Under the pieces are notes generated by a model, which did no database searches, was not told the origin of the DNA, and saw only the letters and a list, made by a program, of their open reading frames with translations. Below, piece by piece: positions 31,535 through 39,129 of a stretch of 39,129 nucleotides of DNA. The position numbers were made by a program, and so were the translations under genes. Each line of letters starts with the position of its first letter. Position 1 is the first letter of the stretch. Where the stretch lies: IMG/VR virus record IMGVR_UViG_3300020473_000004, positions 1-39,129 of that record; one strand, written 5' to 3'. Origin of the DNA: a virus.

Positions 31535-31548
31535 AATTACCAGTAATT
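31535..31548. promoter_or_regulatory. AATTAC-CA-GTAATT palindrome in capsid leader
   Basis: Perfect 6+6 inverted repeat with a 2-bp centre, about 106 bp upstream of the capsid start. Its half-site ATTAC/GTAAT recurs at 5646-5658 beside the late promoter. Possible operator for the late unit. Confidence 0.3.
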
Positions 31549-31566
31549 TAGCAAAGAATGTATTGT

Positions 31567-31575
31567 TACGCACAA
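31567..31575 (-). promoter_or_regulatory. TTGTGCGTA boundary motif, copy C
   Basis: It begins three bases after the stop codon at 31579 and stands at the head of the 149-bp capsid leader, read leftward as TTTTGTGCGTAACAATAC. This is the longest leader of the late unit and holds no gene. A promoter here would give the capsid its own strong transcription. Confidence 0.5.
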
Positions 31576-31578
31576 AAG

Positions 31579-31857
31579 CTAACAATTCCACTTTCTAAGT
31601 GATTTATTAATTCTGCTATTAGGATCTCTAGCAGTTTTTGCGCTAGTCAATTTACGCTTCATGCCCTTCATGCGTGAGCAAAAAGACTTTCTTCTTTTAG
31701 CCGCTTTACTACCTTTTTTAAGTTTAGACGGCTTTGTTGTTACAGGGGCTTTAAGATTGCCACCTGTTCTTCTATTGTAACTTGCACGACCTTTTGCGTT
31801 TAAGCCACCGCTTTTGCTCTTTCCTGCTTTTCGTTGCCATGCAGGAGTTTTAGCCAT
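31579..31857 (-). CDS. Basic DUF6321-type phage protein (92 aa)
   Basis: The signature opening AKTPAWQRKAGKSKSGGLNAKGRASYNRRTGG and ending RKSFCSRMKGMKRKL...RKWNC are those of a widespread marine-phage family (DUF6321-type). The protein is strongly basic with two Cys. It may condense DNA or help head assembly, but the function is not known. The start overlaps the preceding 54-aa gene (ATAATGG). Confidence 0.75.
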   Translation of the reverse strand: MAKTPAWQRKAGKSKSGGLNAKGRASYNRRTGGNLKAPVTTKPSKLKKGSKAAKRRKSFCSRMKGMKRKLTSAKTARDPNSRINKSLRKWNC

Positions 31858-32021
31858 TATGCCCTCTTCTTACGTTTTTTTGCTGTTTTAGCAGATTGTA
31901 CAAATGCTTTTTTAGTAGGAGCGCCTTTTGTTCCGGGCTTTCTCATTTTTTCACCACTGCCAGCTTTAATTCTTTTTCGTTTTGCATGAATGTTTGCATA
32001 AAGTCCGGGTCGTTTTGCCAT
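31857..32021 (-). CDS. Tiny basic protein (54 aa)
   Basis: It begins AKRPGLYANIHAKRKRIKAG and continues GEKMRKPGTKGAPT, a sequence I recognise as recurrent in marine T7-like phages. It is rich in Lys/Arg with no hydrophobic segment. Stop and next start overlap by one base. It is probably a small virion-associated or nucleic-acid-binding protein; its role is not established. Confidence 0.75.
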   Translation of the reverse strand: MAKRPGLYANIHAKRKRIKAGSGEKMRKPGTKGAPTKKAFVQSAKTAKKRKKRA

Positions 32022-32192
32022 TTATCTGTCCCTGTCTCTAAGATTGTTAACTAAGTTAAATAGAGTTTCTACTTTTTTATTTAAATGTTCAACATCAACT
32101 TTTGTTTTTATAATCGCGTATACCATACCACCCAGAATCGCAAAAGCTGCGATAGCTGTATTCAGCAAGTCAAGAGCGTCTATTCCTTCCAT
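32022..32192 (-). CDS. Membrane protein with coiled-coil tail, possible holin (56 aa)
   Basis: The start at 32192 follows GGGGG by four bases and overlaps the preceding stop; an upstream extension in frame lacks a ribosome site. Residues ~9-27 form a transmembrane helix (LLNTAIAAFAILGGMVYAII) and residues 28-56 a charged coiled coil (KVDVEHLNKKVETLFNLVNNLR). Such a one-TM plus coiled-coil layout occurs among small holins. It lies among head genes, so another role is possible. Confidence 0.55.
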   Translation of the reverse strand: MEGIDALDLLNTAIAAFAILGGMVYAIIKTKVDVEHLNKKVETLFNLVNNLRDRDR

Positions 32193-32527
32193 TATGCCCC
32201 CGGTTTTTGTAGAATTTCTCCATGATCCCCTCCATCTGGCAAACAACTATGTCCTGATGGCGTGTGTACTACGGCTGACCATTTAAGAGTTTTTTTATTA
32301 ACCCAAATTTCTGTTATATGGCCCCTTGCAGATAAACCACGCCAAATGCGTTCTTCCCCTAAATTTTTTAATTGATCAATAGTTTGTTGCGTTGGCAAAC
32401 ACGGCAAATAACTATTCATTTGTGTTTCCATAGCATCATCTAAATCACTAGTTGCCTGAGAATCACGGAACGTAAAGAACAATATAATTATTGCCAATAC
32501 AAGAACCGTGACTTCAGACCACCTCAT
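32192..32527 (-). CDS. Exported small protein (111 aa)
   Basis: An N-terminal signal/anchor (residues ~5-20, VTVLVLAIIILFF) is followed by a soluble domain with two Cys (CLPT and HSCLPDGG) and a WVNKKTLKWSAVVHTPSGHSCL segment similar to small periplasmic proteins of alphaproteobacteria and their phages. It starts right after the 37-aa gene (TAAATG). Role unknown; membrane or periplasmic location inferred. Confidence 0.6.
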   Translation of the reverse strand: MRWSEVTVLVLAIIILFFTFRDSQATSDLDDAMETQMNSYLPCLPTQQTIDQLKNLGEERIWRGLSARGHITEIWVNKKTLKWSAVVHTPSGHSCLPDGGDHGEILQKPGA

Positions 32528-32641
32528 TTACTTAACCATTCTTTTAGCAGGTTTTTTACGTTTCTTTTTGAGCGACATCTTTGATGTTGGACTAGGATAA
32601 CGAGATACCCGACCACCTTTTGTTTTACTCGGAGCTGGCAT
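32528..32641 (-). CDS. Tiny Lys/Arg-rich peptide (37 aa)
   Basis: It encodes APSKTKGGRVSRYPSPTS followed by a lysine-rich helix (KKKRKKPAKRM). It starts 16 bases after the scaffold stop, with AAGG in the gap (GGTAAACACAATG), and its TAA abuts the next ATG. It is one of a family-like set of basic mini-proteins in the head region. No family assigned. Confidence 0.6.
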   Translation of the reverse strand: MPAPSKTKGGRVSRYPSPTSKMSLKKKRKKPAKRMVK

Positions 32642-32656
32642 TGTGTTTACCTTTCA

Positions 32657-33367
32657 TCATTGGTTTAGTTTTGCAAAACCTTTTTCAATTTCTGCAACAA
32701 GACGAGGATCTCGCATTGCTGGATTCCAATATCGTTCATCGTTCATCATCTGTTGCAATTCCTCTTGTGTTTTTGCTGGCGTTGCAGTTTGTTGATCGCT
32801 AACAACACTCGAACTTTTTTGCGCAAGGGCCATAAGTGTTTCTACTGCATTTACACCATCTGCTGTTACGGCAATATCATAAATACGACTTTTTGTGTTA
32901 TCATCTAGCGTATCAGCCCATGCTGTTATTGCCTCCAATCGTGTGTCTGCATCATCGCCTAATTTAGCTTTTTCTGCGTCGAAATCTGGCATTGCAGCTA
33001 TGCTTTTTTCAGCAAACGCATTAACAACTTTGCCAAACTGTTCGTCATTTAAACCTAATTCATATGCCTGTTCTCGCCAAAAATTTACTTGCCAATCATC
33101 GTTTCCTAACCCTTCAATTTCTGGCAAGGTATATTTATCTAAACTCTCAGGTCTATCTGACAGCCTTTCGTTTGCAATTTCTTCACGTAACGTTTCCGTT
33201 TTTTGATGAAACGCTTTTTCCAACTGTGTGTATGCGTCAGCCATTTGGTCTGTGGCAACTGAGCCTGTACTGGCATCCCAGAACTTTTCGGGAATGTTAT
33301 CAGGTCTTACCGCTTCCGTTGATTCGGTTGTTTGCTCTGTTCCAGAGGTTTGTGACTGTTCTTCCAT
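32657..33367 (-). CDS. Capsid assembly scaffolding protein, T7 gp9-like (236 aa)
   Basis: Acidic, Gln/Glu/Thr-rich N-terminus (a disordered start) followed by helices with IPEKFWDASTGSVATDQMADAYTQLEKAF and a C-terminus of charged helices ending NPAMRDPRLVAEIEKGF. Position between portal and capsid and acidic, helical character fit scaffolding proteins. It guides shell assembly and then exits. It overlaps the Bbp19-like gene by 68 bp. Confidence 0.8.
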   Translation of the reverse strand: MEEQSQTSGTEQTTESTEAVRPDNIPEKFWDASTGSVATDQMADAYTQLEKAFHQKTETLREEIANERLSDRPESLDKYTLPEIEGLGNDDWQVNFWREQAYELGLNDEQFGKVVNAFAEKSIAAMPDFDAEKAKLGDDADTRLEAITAWADTLDDNTKSRIYDIAVTADGVNAVETLMALAQKSSSVVSDQQTATPAKTQEELQQMMNDERYWNPAMRDPRLVAEIEKGFAKLNQ

Positions 33368-33596
33368 CCTTATCTGCTCCTTGTTTTTCTAATAGTCTTT
33401 CGGCTGTTTCTATTAATTGCATTATGTCTGCGTATACTGATCTTCTCCCTTCCATGTATACCGCTTCGTTTGGATCTATTGGTGGTTGTAAAACCGTATT
33501 CATAGTGATACTGCGTAAATAATCAATGACAATTTCACCATCTCGACTCGTAAAAAACTTATGTGCGTTATGCGCAATCGTGGCTTTCGAGTGCAT
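33300..33596 (-). CDS. Bbp19-like protein (98 aa)
   Basis: The pattern F-FTSRDGEIVIDYLRSI...PPIDPNEAVYMEGRRSVYADIMQLIETAERL fits the small Bbp19 family of phage proteins, encoded between portal and scaffold in many podoviruses. Function is not known; likely head assembly. The start follows the portal stop directly. Confidence 0.75.
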   Translation of the reverse strand: MHSKATIAHNAHKFFTSRDGEIVIDYLRSITMNTVLQPPIDPNEAVYMEGRRSVYADIMQLIETAERLLEKQGADKDGRTVTNLWNRANNRINGSGKT

Positions 33597-35129
33597 CTAT
33601 TGTGGCTCTCCCCTTTGTTGATCTAATACAGGCGCTAAATCACCAATTGTATTTTGCAATAATGACGCTTGTTGTTCTGGATCACGCAACAACTTAAATG
33701 GCACTTGCTGTCTTTCTGCATACCATCTTGCTGTTTCATCTTGATCTACTAATACTTGTGTTATTTGTGGGCCAAAAATAGCAACCATGCGTTGCATAAA
33801 CTGATCCATATTTGTAACGTCTTGCATACGTTGTGCGGCTGCTAATGGCGATTGTGATACTATTTTTATTGCCTTGCCATTTATTGTTGGTATTTCAATG
33901 AGGCCTTTTTTCTTCATAATGTACACAACACGCTGAATAACAGGCTCTACTAATTCTTTCATTAATCGCCCAAAAGCCGGGCCAATTTCTTGAGCCAATT
34001 GAGCCATACGCTCCGCGACCTCAGTAGCCGACATTGGGGTAGCTTCATGCGGTCTCCCTAGTTGTTGATTATATAATGCTTTTTTTATGTTATGACGCAT
34101 ATCGTCCAACACAAGTTGCCCCACATCAAATCGTGCGGGGGTCTGTAAAGGATCTATTCGTGATCCGGGGGCGCGTGGAATGATGATTCCCGGTCTTAAG
34201 TTAATGCTATCTGGATTTATCACCCCGTCATCATCCGCTTGCCACATTCCAGTAACAGCCATATCTGCATTTTCAAGTATAAGCTGCACTACAAGATTAC
34301 ACGTTCTTATCGCTGGCAAAGCATTAATAACAGGGCCACGACCATAACTTTCCCCTGCCGCTTTGCTCCAACGGAACAACACCCACGGATTTGAACCACG
34401 ACCTGAGTATCGTTCTCTTGCTAATTCCGTTTCTATACTAGGTATATGCGCAACATAATCCCAATTTCTAACATTGGCAGTTGATCTGTCACGCATTGTT
34501 GACTGTATAACTTCTATTTGATCGTTGCTTGAATTACGATGCTGTATTGTTTCCAAAACCTCTTTCGGTGTGTCAGGAAACATAATAGGAATATGATCTA
34601 CGCGACAAAACTTTCTGTAATGCACATCATCTATTAAACCGTCAGGGCCATCTTCTATAGCGATTTCTGTCAACGGTATTGCTTGGAATCTCAAAGGATC
34701 GACAGCATCTCCCGGAAGAATGTTAAGAACACCAGTACCCACAGCAAGGTCATGCAACGCCTCATTTACTTCTTGATCAAAATTAGAGTTTGCTATGTGA
34801 TCGAAAACTTTTTCGGTAATTCTTTGTAGTTCAGCATTGATTTCTTCTGCTTCTTCTTTGTCTTCAATATCACTGCCAGCTACAAGATTTGCCCATCTAG
34901 CAAACGGTGGTATCAATGAACTTTGCAATTCGGCTGCAAATTCTGTAACACCGACTACAGCCGTCTCATCAAATATTCTATCTGTTCTTGATAGACCTAT
35001 TTGATCGCTATGATCAAACCCCTGTCTCGTTGGCATAGTGTAGTCATATGCGTCTTGAAACAAGGGCTTATATCTATCACGTTTAGTAAAGGCTTGTTCA
35101 GCCTTATCTTTCAGTGTTTTGGGGGTCAT
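33597..35129 (-). CDS. Portal protein (head-tail connector, T7 gp8-like) (510 aa)
   Basis: The length and order are typical of podovirus portals, and the sequence has hallmarks: YTMPTRQGFD near residue 30, FDETAVVGVTEFAAELQSSLIPPFARWANL, PWVLFRWSKAAGESYGRGP, and a C-terminal helix rich region. It forms the dodecameric ring through which DNA enters and leaves, and docks the terminase. It lies between the small linker gene and the Bbp19-like gene. Confidence 0.9.
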   Translation of the reverse strand: MTPKTLKDKAEQAFTKRDRYKPLFQDAYDYTMPTRQGFDHSDQIGLSRTDRIFDETAVVGVTEFAAELQSSLIPPFARWANLVAGSDIEDKEEAEEINAELQRITEKVFDHIANSNFDQEVNEALHDLAVGTGVLNILPGDAVDPLRFQAIPLTEIAIEDGPDGLIDDVHYRKFCRVDHIPIMFPDTPKEVLETIQHRNSSNDQIEVIQSTMRDRSTANVRNWDYVAHIPSIETELARERYSGRGSNPWVLFRWSKAAGESYGRGPVINALPAIRTCNLVVQLILENADMAVTGMWQADDDGVINPDSINLRPGIIIPRAPGSRIDPLQTPARFDVGQLVLDDMRHNIKKALYNQQLGRPHEATPMSATEVAERMAQLAQEIGPAFGRLMKELVEPVIQRVVYIMKKKGLIEIPTINGKAIKIVSQSPLAAAQRMQDVTNMDQFMQRMVAIFGPQITQVLVDQDETARWYAERQQVPFKLLRDPEQQASLLQNTIGDLAPVLDQQRGEPQ

Positions 35130-35132
35130 ATG

Positions 35133-35354
35133 TTATCCCAACAAACTTTTTTTGTTTTTAGACTCACCGCCTAATCCCGCCCCCAACAAGCTAGAAAAAC
35201 CTACTCTACCACTCAAACGTGCAGAACGTAGATTAGCCGCTTTTTGTTCAGCTCTACGCTTTTCTTCTTCTGCCATTCGTCGAGACGCATCTCTATCAGC
35301 TTTTAGTTGAGGATCTTCGTCAGGCCCACTAAATATCTTACCAATAGCGCCCAT
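35133..35354 (-). CDS. Small charged protein between terminase and portal (73 aa)
   Basis: The N-terminal GAIGKIFSGPDEDPQ is followed by a long Arg/Glu/Lys/Ala helix and a short Gly-rich, hydrophobic tail. Short genes of this kind recur at this spot in T7-like marine phages. No function is known. The start overlaps the 28-aa gene's stop (TAATGG). Confidence 0.6.
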   Translation of the reverse strand: MGAIGKIFSGPDEDPQLKADRDASRRMAEEEKRRAEQKAANLRSARLSGRVGFSSLLGAGLGGESKNKKSLLG

Positions 35355-35440
35355 TATTTTTTCTTCTTCATCATTTTTGATTTAGATTTAGTTTTTGGTT
35401 TCTTTTTTTTGCCGGGGGTAATTGTAATTTTTAATCCCAT
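35354..35440 (-). CDS. Very short Lys-rich peptide (28 aa)
   Basis: It starts at 35440, overlapping the preceding gene by 10 bp. After GLKITITPG almost every residue is Lys, with Ser and Thr. Too short for a fold; if expressed it would bind nucleic acid or acidic partners. Its stop overlaps the next start by one base, supporting coupling. The weakest of the basic mini-genes. Confidence 0.45.
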   Translation of the reverse strand: MGLKITITPGKKKKPKTKSKSKMMKKKK

Positions 35441-35877
35441 GACGCTACCTCATCTGTTGATAAATTTGTGTCCGAAGTTACAAAAGAACGCTTTGCACCC
35501 GCCTTTGTGTACGCACAAAACAATTGCGTAGGGGTAAAAGCTAATGATTTAAACTTAACTAAGTGTTTAGCACCCGCCACACAAGTCGCAAGCGGAAAAC
35601 ATAGTTTTTTATAAGATTCTTTTGTTTGCGGTTTGCGCAATATCGATCCACCGCGCCTTAAAACGTGTACGATAAAATTATCTAATTGATCATCGCTAAA
35701 TTTATAAAAATGCACTCCAATAAACGACCAATCATATAAATACCATTGGTCATCGGACGCATCATAGCCTAAAGCGCATACGTGTTTGTACTTACCTCGA
35801 CAAAAAATATAATCCCACCAATATTGTTTTTGTCTTGCTATAAATACTAAGTACCACGTCGAAATATTTGTTCCCAT
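35431..35877 (-). CDS. Hypothetical protein, possible cysteine-peptidase-like fold (148 aa)
   Basis: Aromatic-rich protein with FCRGKYKHVCALGYD early and FPLATCVAGAKHLVKFKSLAFTPTQLFCAYTKAG late. The TCV-x-x-AKHL...TP-x-QL-x-x-Y pattern resembles small NlpC/papain-like phage proteins that carry a Cys at the head of a helix, with His residues upstream. Such a role is uncertain. It follows large terminase with a 31-bp overlap, and a copy of TTGTGCGTA occurs inside (35510-35518). Confidence 0.5.
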   Translation of the reverse strand: MGTNISTWYLVFIARQKQYWWDYIFCRGKYKHVCALGYDASDDQWYLYDWSFIGVHFYKFSDDQLDNFIVHVLRRGGSILRKPQTKESYKKLCFPLATCVAGAKHLVKFKSLAFTPTQLFCAYTKAGAKRSFVTSDTNLSTDEVASWD

Positions 35878-37424
35878 TTATCGTTTGCTCTTTTCTTGTT
35901 TTGCATAACGTGCTTTTGCCTGTCAAACGGATCATAAAACGATTTACCGTTAGCTATCTTGCCTTGTTTTTGGCCCATCATTTTGCGACTTTCGCCACCA
36001 CCAGTAATAGCGTACTGCAAAGCGTCATGTATATGTGAAAACTTGTTTTTATCGGGAGCATCATGAAATCTTTCTGTTGCTCCTGTCGCTCTTACTCTAT
36101 TGTAGGCATATCCTCCTTCAAACCCGCGCTTCAAGACAGTACAGCTAGGATCTAATAGAAATCCTGCTTTGCCTTGAACAACGCGAGTCAAAACCCCATC
36201 CACACTATCTATCCGTAAACTAGGATCATTAGTAGGGGCAGGGTACGCTTTCAATCCTGCGGCTCTAAGAATTGAAAACGGTGTTCGCTCATCTGTTTGA
36301 GCGCGGTAATCACCGCTTGGGTCGCCATAAATTATAGCGTTATCGAAATGGTCTGGGAATTTGCGCGCTATAACGCTTTTTACCTCTTGGGCAAATTTTT
36401 CTGTACCCATGTTTGATGCTACCAATTCTGCTAATACCAACCATCGGCCTGTAGGAAGACGTTGGGTAAATACAGCCGCCGGAGTCAAACCGAAATCCAT
36501 TCCAATAATGAGATCTTGGCCTGATGTCGGTATGGGTTCTTTTGCTAAATGAATTTCGGCTGCAAAGTTGGGATATACAGGCTTGCCTTCTACTACGTTG
36601 CCTATCCTGTTCATTACATAAACGTCTATCCATGATTTTGTCTTCCCTGCTATTAGTTTCGGGTAATACGTATCGACAAGGTTTTCTTTATTTTCAGCGT
36701 CTTTATTTGGCTGATAATCAAGAACTTCCCCATCAGGCGCTTTGATCTCTTTCAATGCGCTAGGTTGCGTATAGAACGTCCAATCATCAGGACAGACCAA
36801 CATCATAGCTTCTTCTCTTGTTATATACTCAGGCAATGGCACTTCGCCTGACATAATAGCCCACCAATGGTCTTCATCGGGTGCGTTAGTATCCATAACA
36901 ACGCCATACCAAGTGGGGCCACCATCTTTTTTGCTTGGAAATCTGCCAACACGCATAGTACAGGCATCAATAATAGATTTAGGCACTTCTCGCGCCTCAT
37001 TTATCCATATCCCGGTAAATTCAATAGACAACAATTTTCTAACATCTTCGTCGCGGTCTAATGCTAAAAAAATAACTTCTATTTCAACATCGGCAAACTT
37101 AACTAAGTGTGTATATGGCACAGACCATTTAAATATCCCAAAAACATCTTCTGGATACCAATCTAGCCATGTTTTTATTGTTGTTGTGCGTAACTGCGGA
37201 TTTGTGTTGCGTATAATGCCCCAACGCGATCTTCTTATGCCTGTTTTATCAGGTTCTTGCTGACAAGCCCTGCGCATTACTTCGATGCAACAACTCACCG
37301 ATTTGCCAGATCCTACTGGCCCTCTAATGCCTCTAACAAAAGCATTGTCTTTTAAAAATTTTTTGAGAACATCACCACCCGGCTTGTATTCGAATTTATA
37401 GCCGTTAGTTAAGTTTTCCTGCAT
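35847..37424 (-). CDS. terL: Terminase large subunit (525 aa)
   Basis: The ATG at 37424 is preferred to a TTG one codon earlier. The ATPase half has Walker A GPVGSGKS (35-42) and a Walker B-type IWINEARE, and the nuclease half has the acidic sites MDFGL, YGDPSGDY, and DALQY. It translocates and cuts DNA during packaging. The order is unusual: small terminase lies far upstream (5.1-5.6 kb) behind the tail-fibre genes. Confidence 0.93.
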   Translation of the reverse strand: MQENLTNGYKFEYKPGGDVLKKFLKDNAFVRGIRGPVGSGKSVSCCIEVMRRACQQEPDKTGIRRSRWGIIRNTNPQLRTTTIKTWLDWYPEDVFGIFKWSVPYTHLVKFADVEIEVIFLALDRDEDVRKLLSIEFTGIWINEAREVPKSIIDACTMRVGRFPSKKDGGPTWYGVVMDTNAPDEDHWWAIMSGEVPLPEYITREEAMMLVCPDDWTFYTQPSALKEIKAPDGEVLDYQPNKDAENKENLVDTYYPKLIAGKTKSWIDVYVMNRIGNVVEGKPVYPNFAAEIHLAKEPIPTSGQDLIIGMDFGLTPAAVFTQRLPTGRWLVLAELVASNMGTEKFAQEVKSVIARKFPDHFDNAIIYGDPSGDYRAQTDERTPFSILRAAGLKAYPAPTNDPSLRIDSVDGVLTRVVQGKAGFLLDPSCTVLKRGFEGGYAYNRVRATGATERFHDAPDKNKFSHIHDALQYAITGGGESRKMMGQKQGKIANGKSFYDPFDRQKHVMQNKKRANDKWEQIFRRGT

Positions 37425-37641
37425 CAATTAGTGCTTTCAATTGTTGCTCTGCTACCCTTGGGCCAATAGCTTCAATAATGCGATCCATCTCCCTTTCTGT
37501 CATATGACTTGCAGGATAGTTTTTCATGTGTACTTTTCTAACAACTTGCCTAAGTTTTTGCAAATCATCAAATGATAAGCTACCTAACCAATTTGAATAA
37601 TGATACGGCTCTATTTTGCTGTAGTCTATGCTCTTTTCCAC
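37405..37641 (-). CDS. Small protein upstream of large terminase (78 aa)
   Basis: Helical, charged protein with YHYSNWLGSLSFDDLQKLRQVVRKVHMKNYP and EREMDRIIEAIGPRVAEQQLKALIDAGKL. It recurs before large terminase in marine podoviruses (impression). It overlaps terL by 20 bp, so expression is coupled. Packaging accessory role is possible. Confidence 0.6.
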   Translation of the reverse strand: MEKSIDYSKIEPYHYSNWLGSLSFDDLQKLRQVVRKVHMKNYPASHMTEREMDRIIEAIGPRVAEQQLKALIDAGKLN

Positions 37642-37645
37642 TGTT

Positions 37646-38122
37646 TTATTCCTCAGGTTTTTCTGGAAAATCTACATTAGGCCAACCTTCTTGCTCTGGA
37701 AGGTCGCGTAATGTTTGTCGATAGGTCTTCATAGCTTCCGACATTGTAACATCTGATAAAGCATAAAAATCTGTTTCCGCTAACAAATTATTGCGTCGTG
37801 ATCTAGTATTTACAGCTTTTGCAGCTAAATCTAGTGCTTCTTGTGCTGCATTTTCTTCTGTTATATCGTGTTCTGTATACGTGTATCGATATGCACCATC
37901 TACTAACTCAAACCCTGTAATTTCTACTCGTTTGTTAACATCAAACTCCCATGGACGAGTTACTTCATGTAATTTTCCATCTACAAGAATTTCTTCATTA
38001 ATATTGTTACTTTCTACAGCAACCCATCCATATGCTTCGGCTTCTTGTTTTGCAAAATTATAATTATTAGACGATACGGTTTGTATGCAAACACCGTCAT
38101 TAAATGTTTTAAGCATAGTCAT
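37646..38122 (-). CDS. Tail-assembly chaperone-like protein (158 aa)
   Basis: The C-terminal half, RSRRNNLLAETDFYALSDVTMSEAMKTYRQTLRDLPEQEGWPNVDFPEKP, matches the phage tail/fibre assembly chaperone domain (the RN-x-LLA-x-(T/S)D...YRQ-x-LRD signature). The N-terminal part (FNDGVCIQTVSSNNYNFAKQEA) is a separate beta region. It likely helps fibre folding and overlaps the preceding tail gene by 14 bp. Confidence 0.75.
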   Translation of the reverse strand: MTMLKTFNDGVCIQTVSSNNYNFAKQEAEAYGWVAVESNNINEEILVDGKLHEVTRPWEFDVNKRVEITGFELVDGAYRYTYTEHDITEENAAQEALDLAAKAVNTRSRRNNLLAETDFYALSDVTMSEAMKTYRQTLRDLPEQEGWPNVDFPEKPEE

Positions 38123-38768
38123 CCATCTCTTCTACTTTGAGAGTTATGTCAATTTGGTTATACGTTTGAGTCGGGCCAGTATTATGATCAACACGATACT
38201 GAAAATAAATTTGTGTTCCAGCAGGAACAATGTAATCCTTCTGAGCATCACATATTGACGATCTGTTATAAGATGGCCCGTAGGGGCTATTTTGATTTGT
38301 CATAGATGGATCATTCCCAATATTATCAGAAGGAGTAGAACTCAAATCATTGTTATTACCAGAAAACGCATGCTCTAAAAATCGCGAAGAACTAGTACCA
38401 AAAAATGAAGCAGTGCCAGTACCAGTATTTCTGTGCGTAGAATGATGACCTTCCATAAAATTATACCAAGGCCGAAATGATACCATTTGCCCAGTATTGC
38501 TTGACGAGTTTTCATAACCACCAATAGCAAAGTTACTTAGAAACTTTCCACTTCCGCTAGTTTTTTGAGCGACTAATTGAAAAACTGCACGTTCTATATA
38601 TGAGTCTTCACTTCTCAAACAGCTTACAGAATCCAAATTAATTTGTGCAATTTTATTTGATGGCACGGTGTATTGTAACGCATTGCCTTTATGGGAACTG
38701 TCTCCACTATTGTACTGATTACGAATTATTTTTAATCGTGGTAAATTTGTAATAAGTTGTCTACCCAT
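38109..38768 (-). CDS. Tail/virion structural protein (219 aa)
   Basis: The start at 38768 is chosen because GAGGAA lies 7 bases upstream; another ATG at 38795 has no ribosome site and overlaps the previous gene. It is beta-rich, Asn/Ser/Thr-rich and Gly-rich in the middle, ending in YRVDHNTGPTQTYNQIDITLKVEEMDDYA. No family is recognised; position indicates a tail-fibre accessory or tip protein. Confidence 0.6.
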   Translation of the reverse strand: MGRQLITNLPRLKIIRNQYNSGDSSHKGNALQYTVPSNKIAQINLDSVSCLRSEDSYIERAVFQLVAQKTSGSGKFLSNFAIGGYENSSSNTGQMVSFRPWYNFMEGHHSTHRNTGTGTASFFGTSSSRFLEHAFSGNNNDLSSTPSDNIGNDPSMTNQNSPYGPSYNRSSICDAQKDYIVPAGTQIYFQYRVDHNTGPTQTYNQIDITLKVEEMDDYA

Positions 38769-38772
38769 TATC

Positions 38773-39087
38773 TTATTCCTCAAATCCATAGGCACTGGCA
38801 GATATGTTTGCCGTGTCAGTTCGCACTACAAGTTGTTTAGTTGCTTGCATTACAATTCCTGTACGTTCTAATACACCTTTAGGTGGCAGTATCGTTTCGT
38901 ACTCAATATATTCTGCATCACCGATAGAACCTGATGCACACAACCCTACTCTAATTGCGGCAGATGATGTGCTTCTATTAACTAACGATAAAGTAAGCGA
39001 TGCAGTTTTTGCAGACGGAACCGTGTAAATACTTGTGTCAGTATTTGCGCTAGTTATATCTGTTTGACCCAATATTCCTGATGCCAT
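38773..39087 (-). CDS. Small beta-sandwich virion protein (104 aa)
   Basis: Beta-rich sequence opening GILGQTDITSANTDTSIYTVPSAKTASLTLSLVNRS, a start shared by many small phage tail-associated proteins. AAGGAA lies before the ATG, inside the terminal repeat. It joins the fibre cluster across the circle junction. It may decorate the fibre or tail; not a specific family. Confidence 0.65.
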   Translation of the reverse strand: MASGILGQTDITSANTDTSIYTVPSAKTASLTLSLVNRSTSSAAIRVGLCASGSIGDAEYIEYETILPPKGVLERTGIVMQATKQLVVRTDTANISASAYGFEE

Positions 39088-39129
39088 TTTTTATTCCTTA
39101 CATTGATCCAAAAAAATACGCTTTGCCGT
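39054..39129. repeat. Terminal direct repeat, right copy
   Basis: Exact copy of bases 1-76. It contains the beginning of the leftward gene that starts at 39087 and the ribosome site AAGGAA ahead of it. Joining the ends gives a 39,053-bp circle with uninterrupted gene spacing. Confidence 0.9.

Noticed and set aside
1-39129. CRISPR array, insertion sequence or integrase/attachment system
   Set aside because: No spaced direct repeats, transposase or integrase motifs were found on either strand.

Overview
The window is a complete or near-complete genome of a short-tailed (T7-like virion) phage. Its first 76 bases recur exactly at its end, so it closes into a circle of 39,053 bp. The virion genes resemble those of T7-type podoviruses from seawater: portal, scaffold, capsid, two tail-tube proteins, three internal core proteins, and a tailspike with a T7-fibre N-terminus. 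A host cannot be named from the sequence. The family mix and moderate G+C suggest a marine Gram-negative bacterium, possibly an alphaproteobacterium (inference).

Layout. One long leftward late unit starts at a TTGACA/TATCTA promoter near 5.6 kb. It runs through small terminase, an MscS-like membrane protein, a Cys-rich mini-protein, a set of fibre/tail proteins (4.45 kb to 0), and across the circle junction to large terminase (37.4 kb), portal, Bbp19-like protein, scaffold, a cluster of tiny lysine-rich proteins, capsid, tail tube, internal core proteins and tailspike. It ends with a lysis/metallophosphoesterase block at 15.9-18.0 kb. A rightward early unit (6.2-15.9 kb) carries small membrane proteins, a C-ending-codon-rich 170-aa protein followed by a strong terminator, an RTX/DUF5648-type protein, a DUF932 protein, membrane proteins plus a GH108 endolysin, a Cro-like regulator, and a replication/recombination set: RuvC-like resolvase, two overlapping DnaT/loader-like genes, PD-(D/E)XK nuclease, winged-helix protein, Rad52/ERF-like annealing protein and SSB. 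The two units converge at about 15.9 kb.

How it works together. I recognise no RNA polymerase, DNA polymerase, primase, helicase or integrase. The phage therefore probably borrows the host transcription and replication machinery, loading the host helicase with the DnaT/loader-like proteins and maturing concatemers by recombination. This is an unusual pairing with a T7-like virion.

Most interesting non-coding content: (1) a roughly 460-nt G+C-rich divergent region (5.69-6.14 kb) with several perfect helices that looks like a large structured RNA; (2) a 9-mer, TTGTGCGTA, placed just after a stop codon at four transcription-unit boundaries and always co-directional with transcription; (3) a cloverleaf-like intergenic element with a good sigma70-type promoter at 12.5-12.64 kb; (4) extensively overlapping, separately initiated genes at 11.74-12.46 kb.
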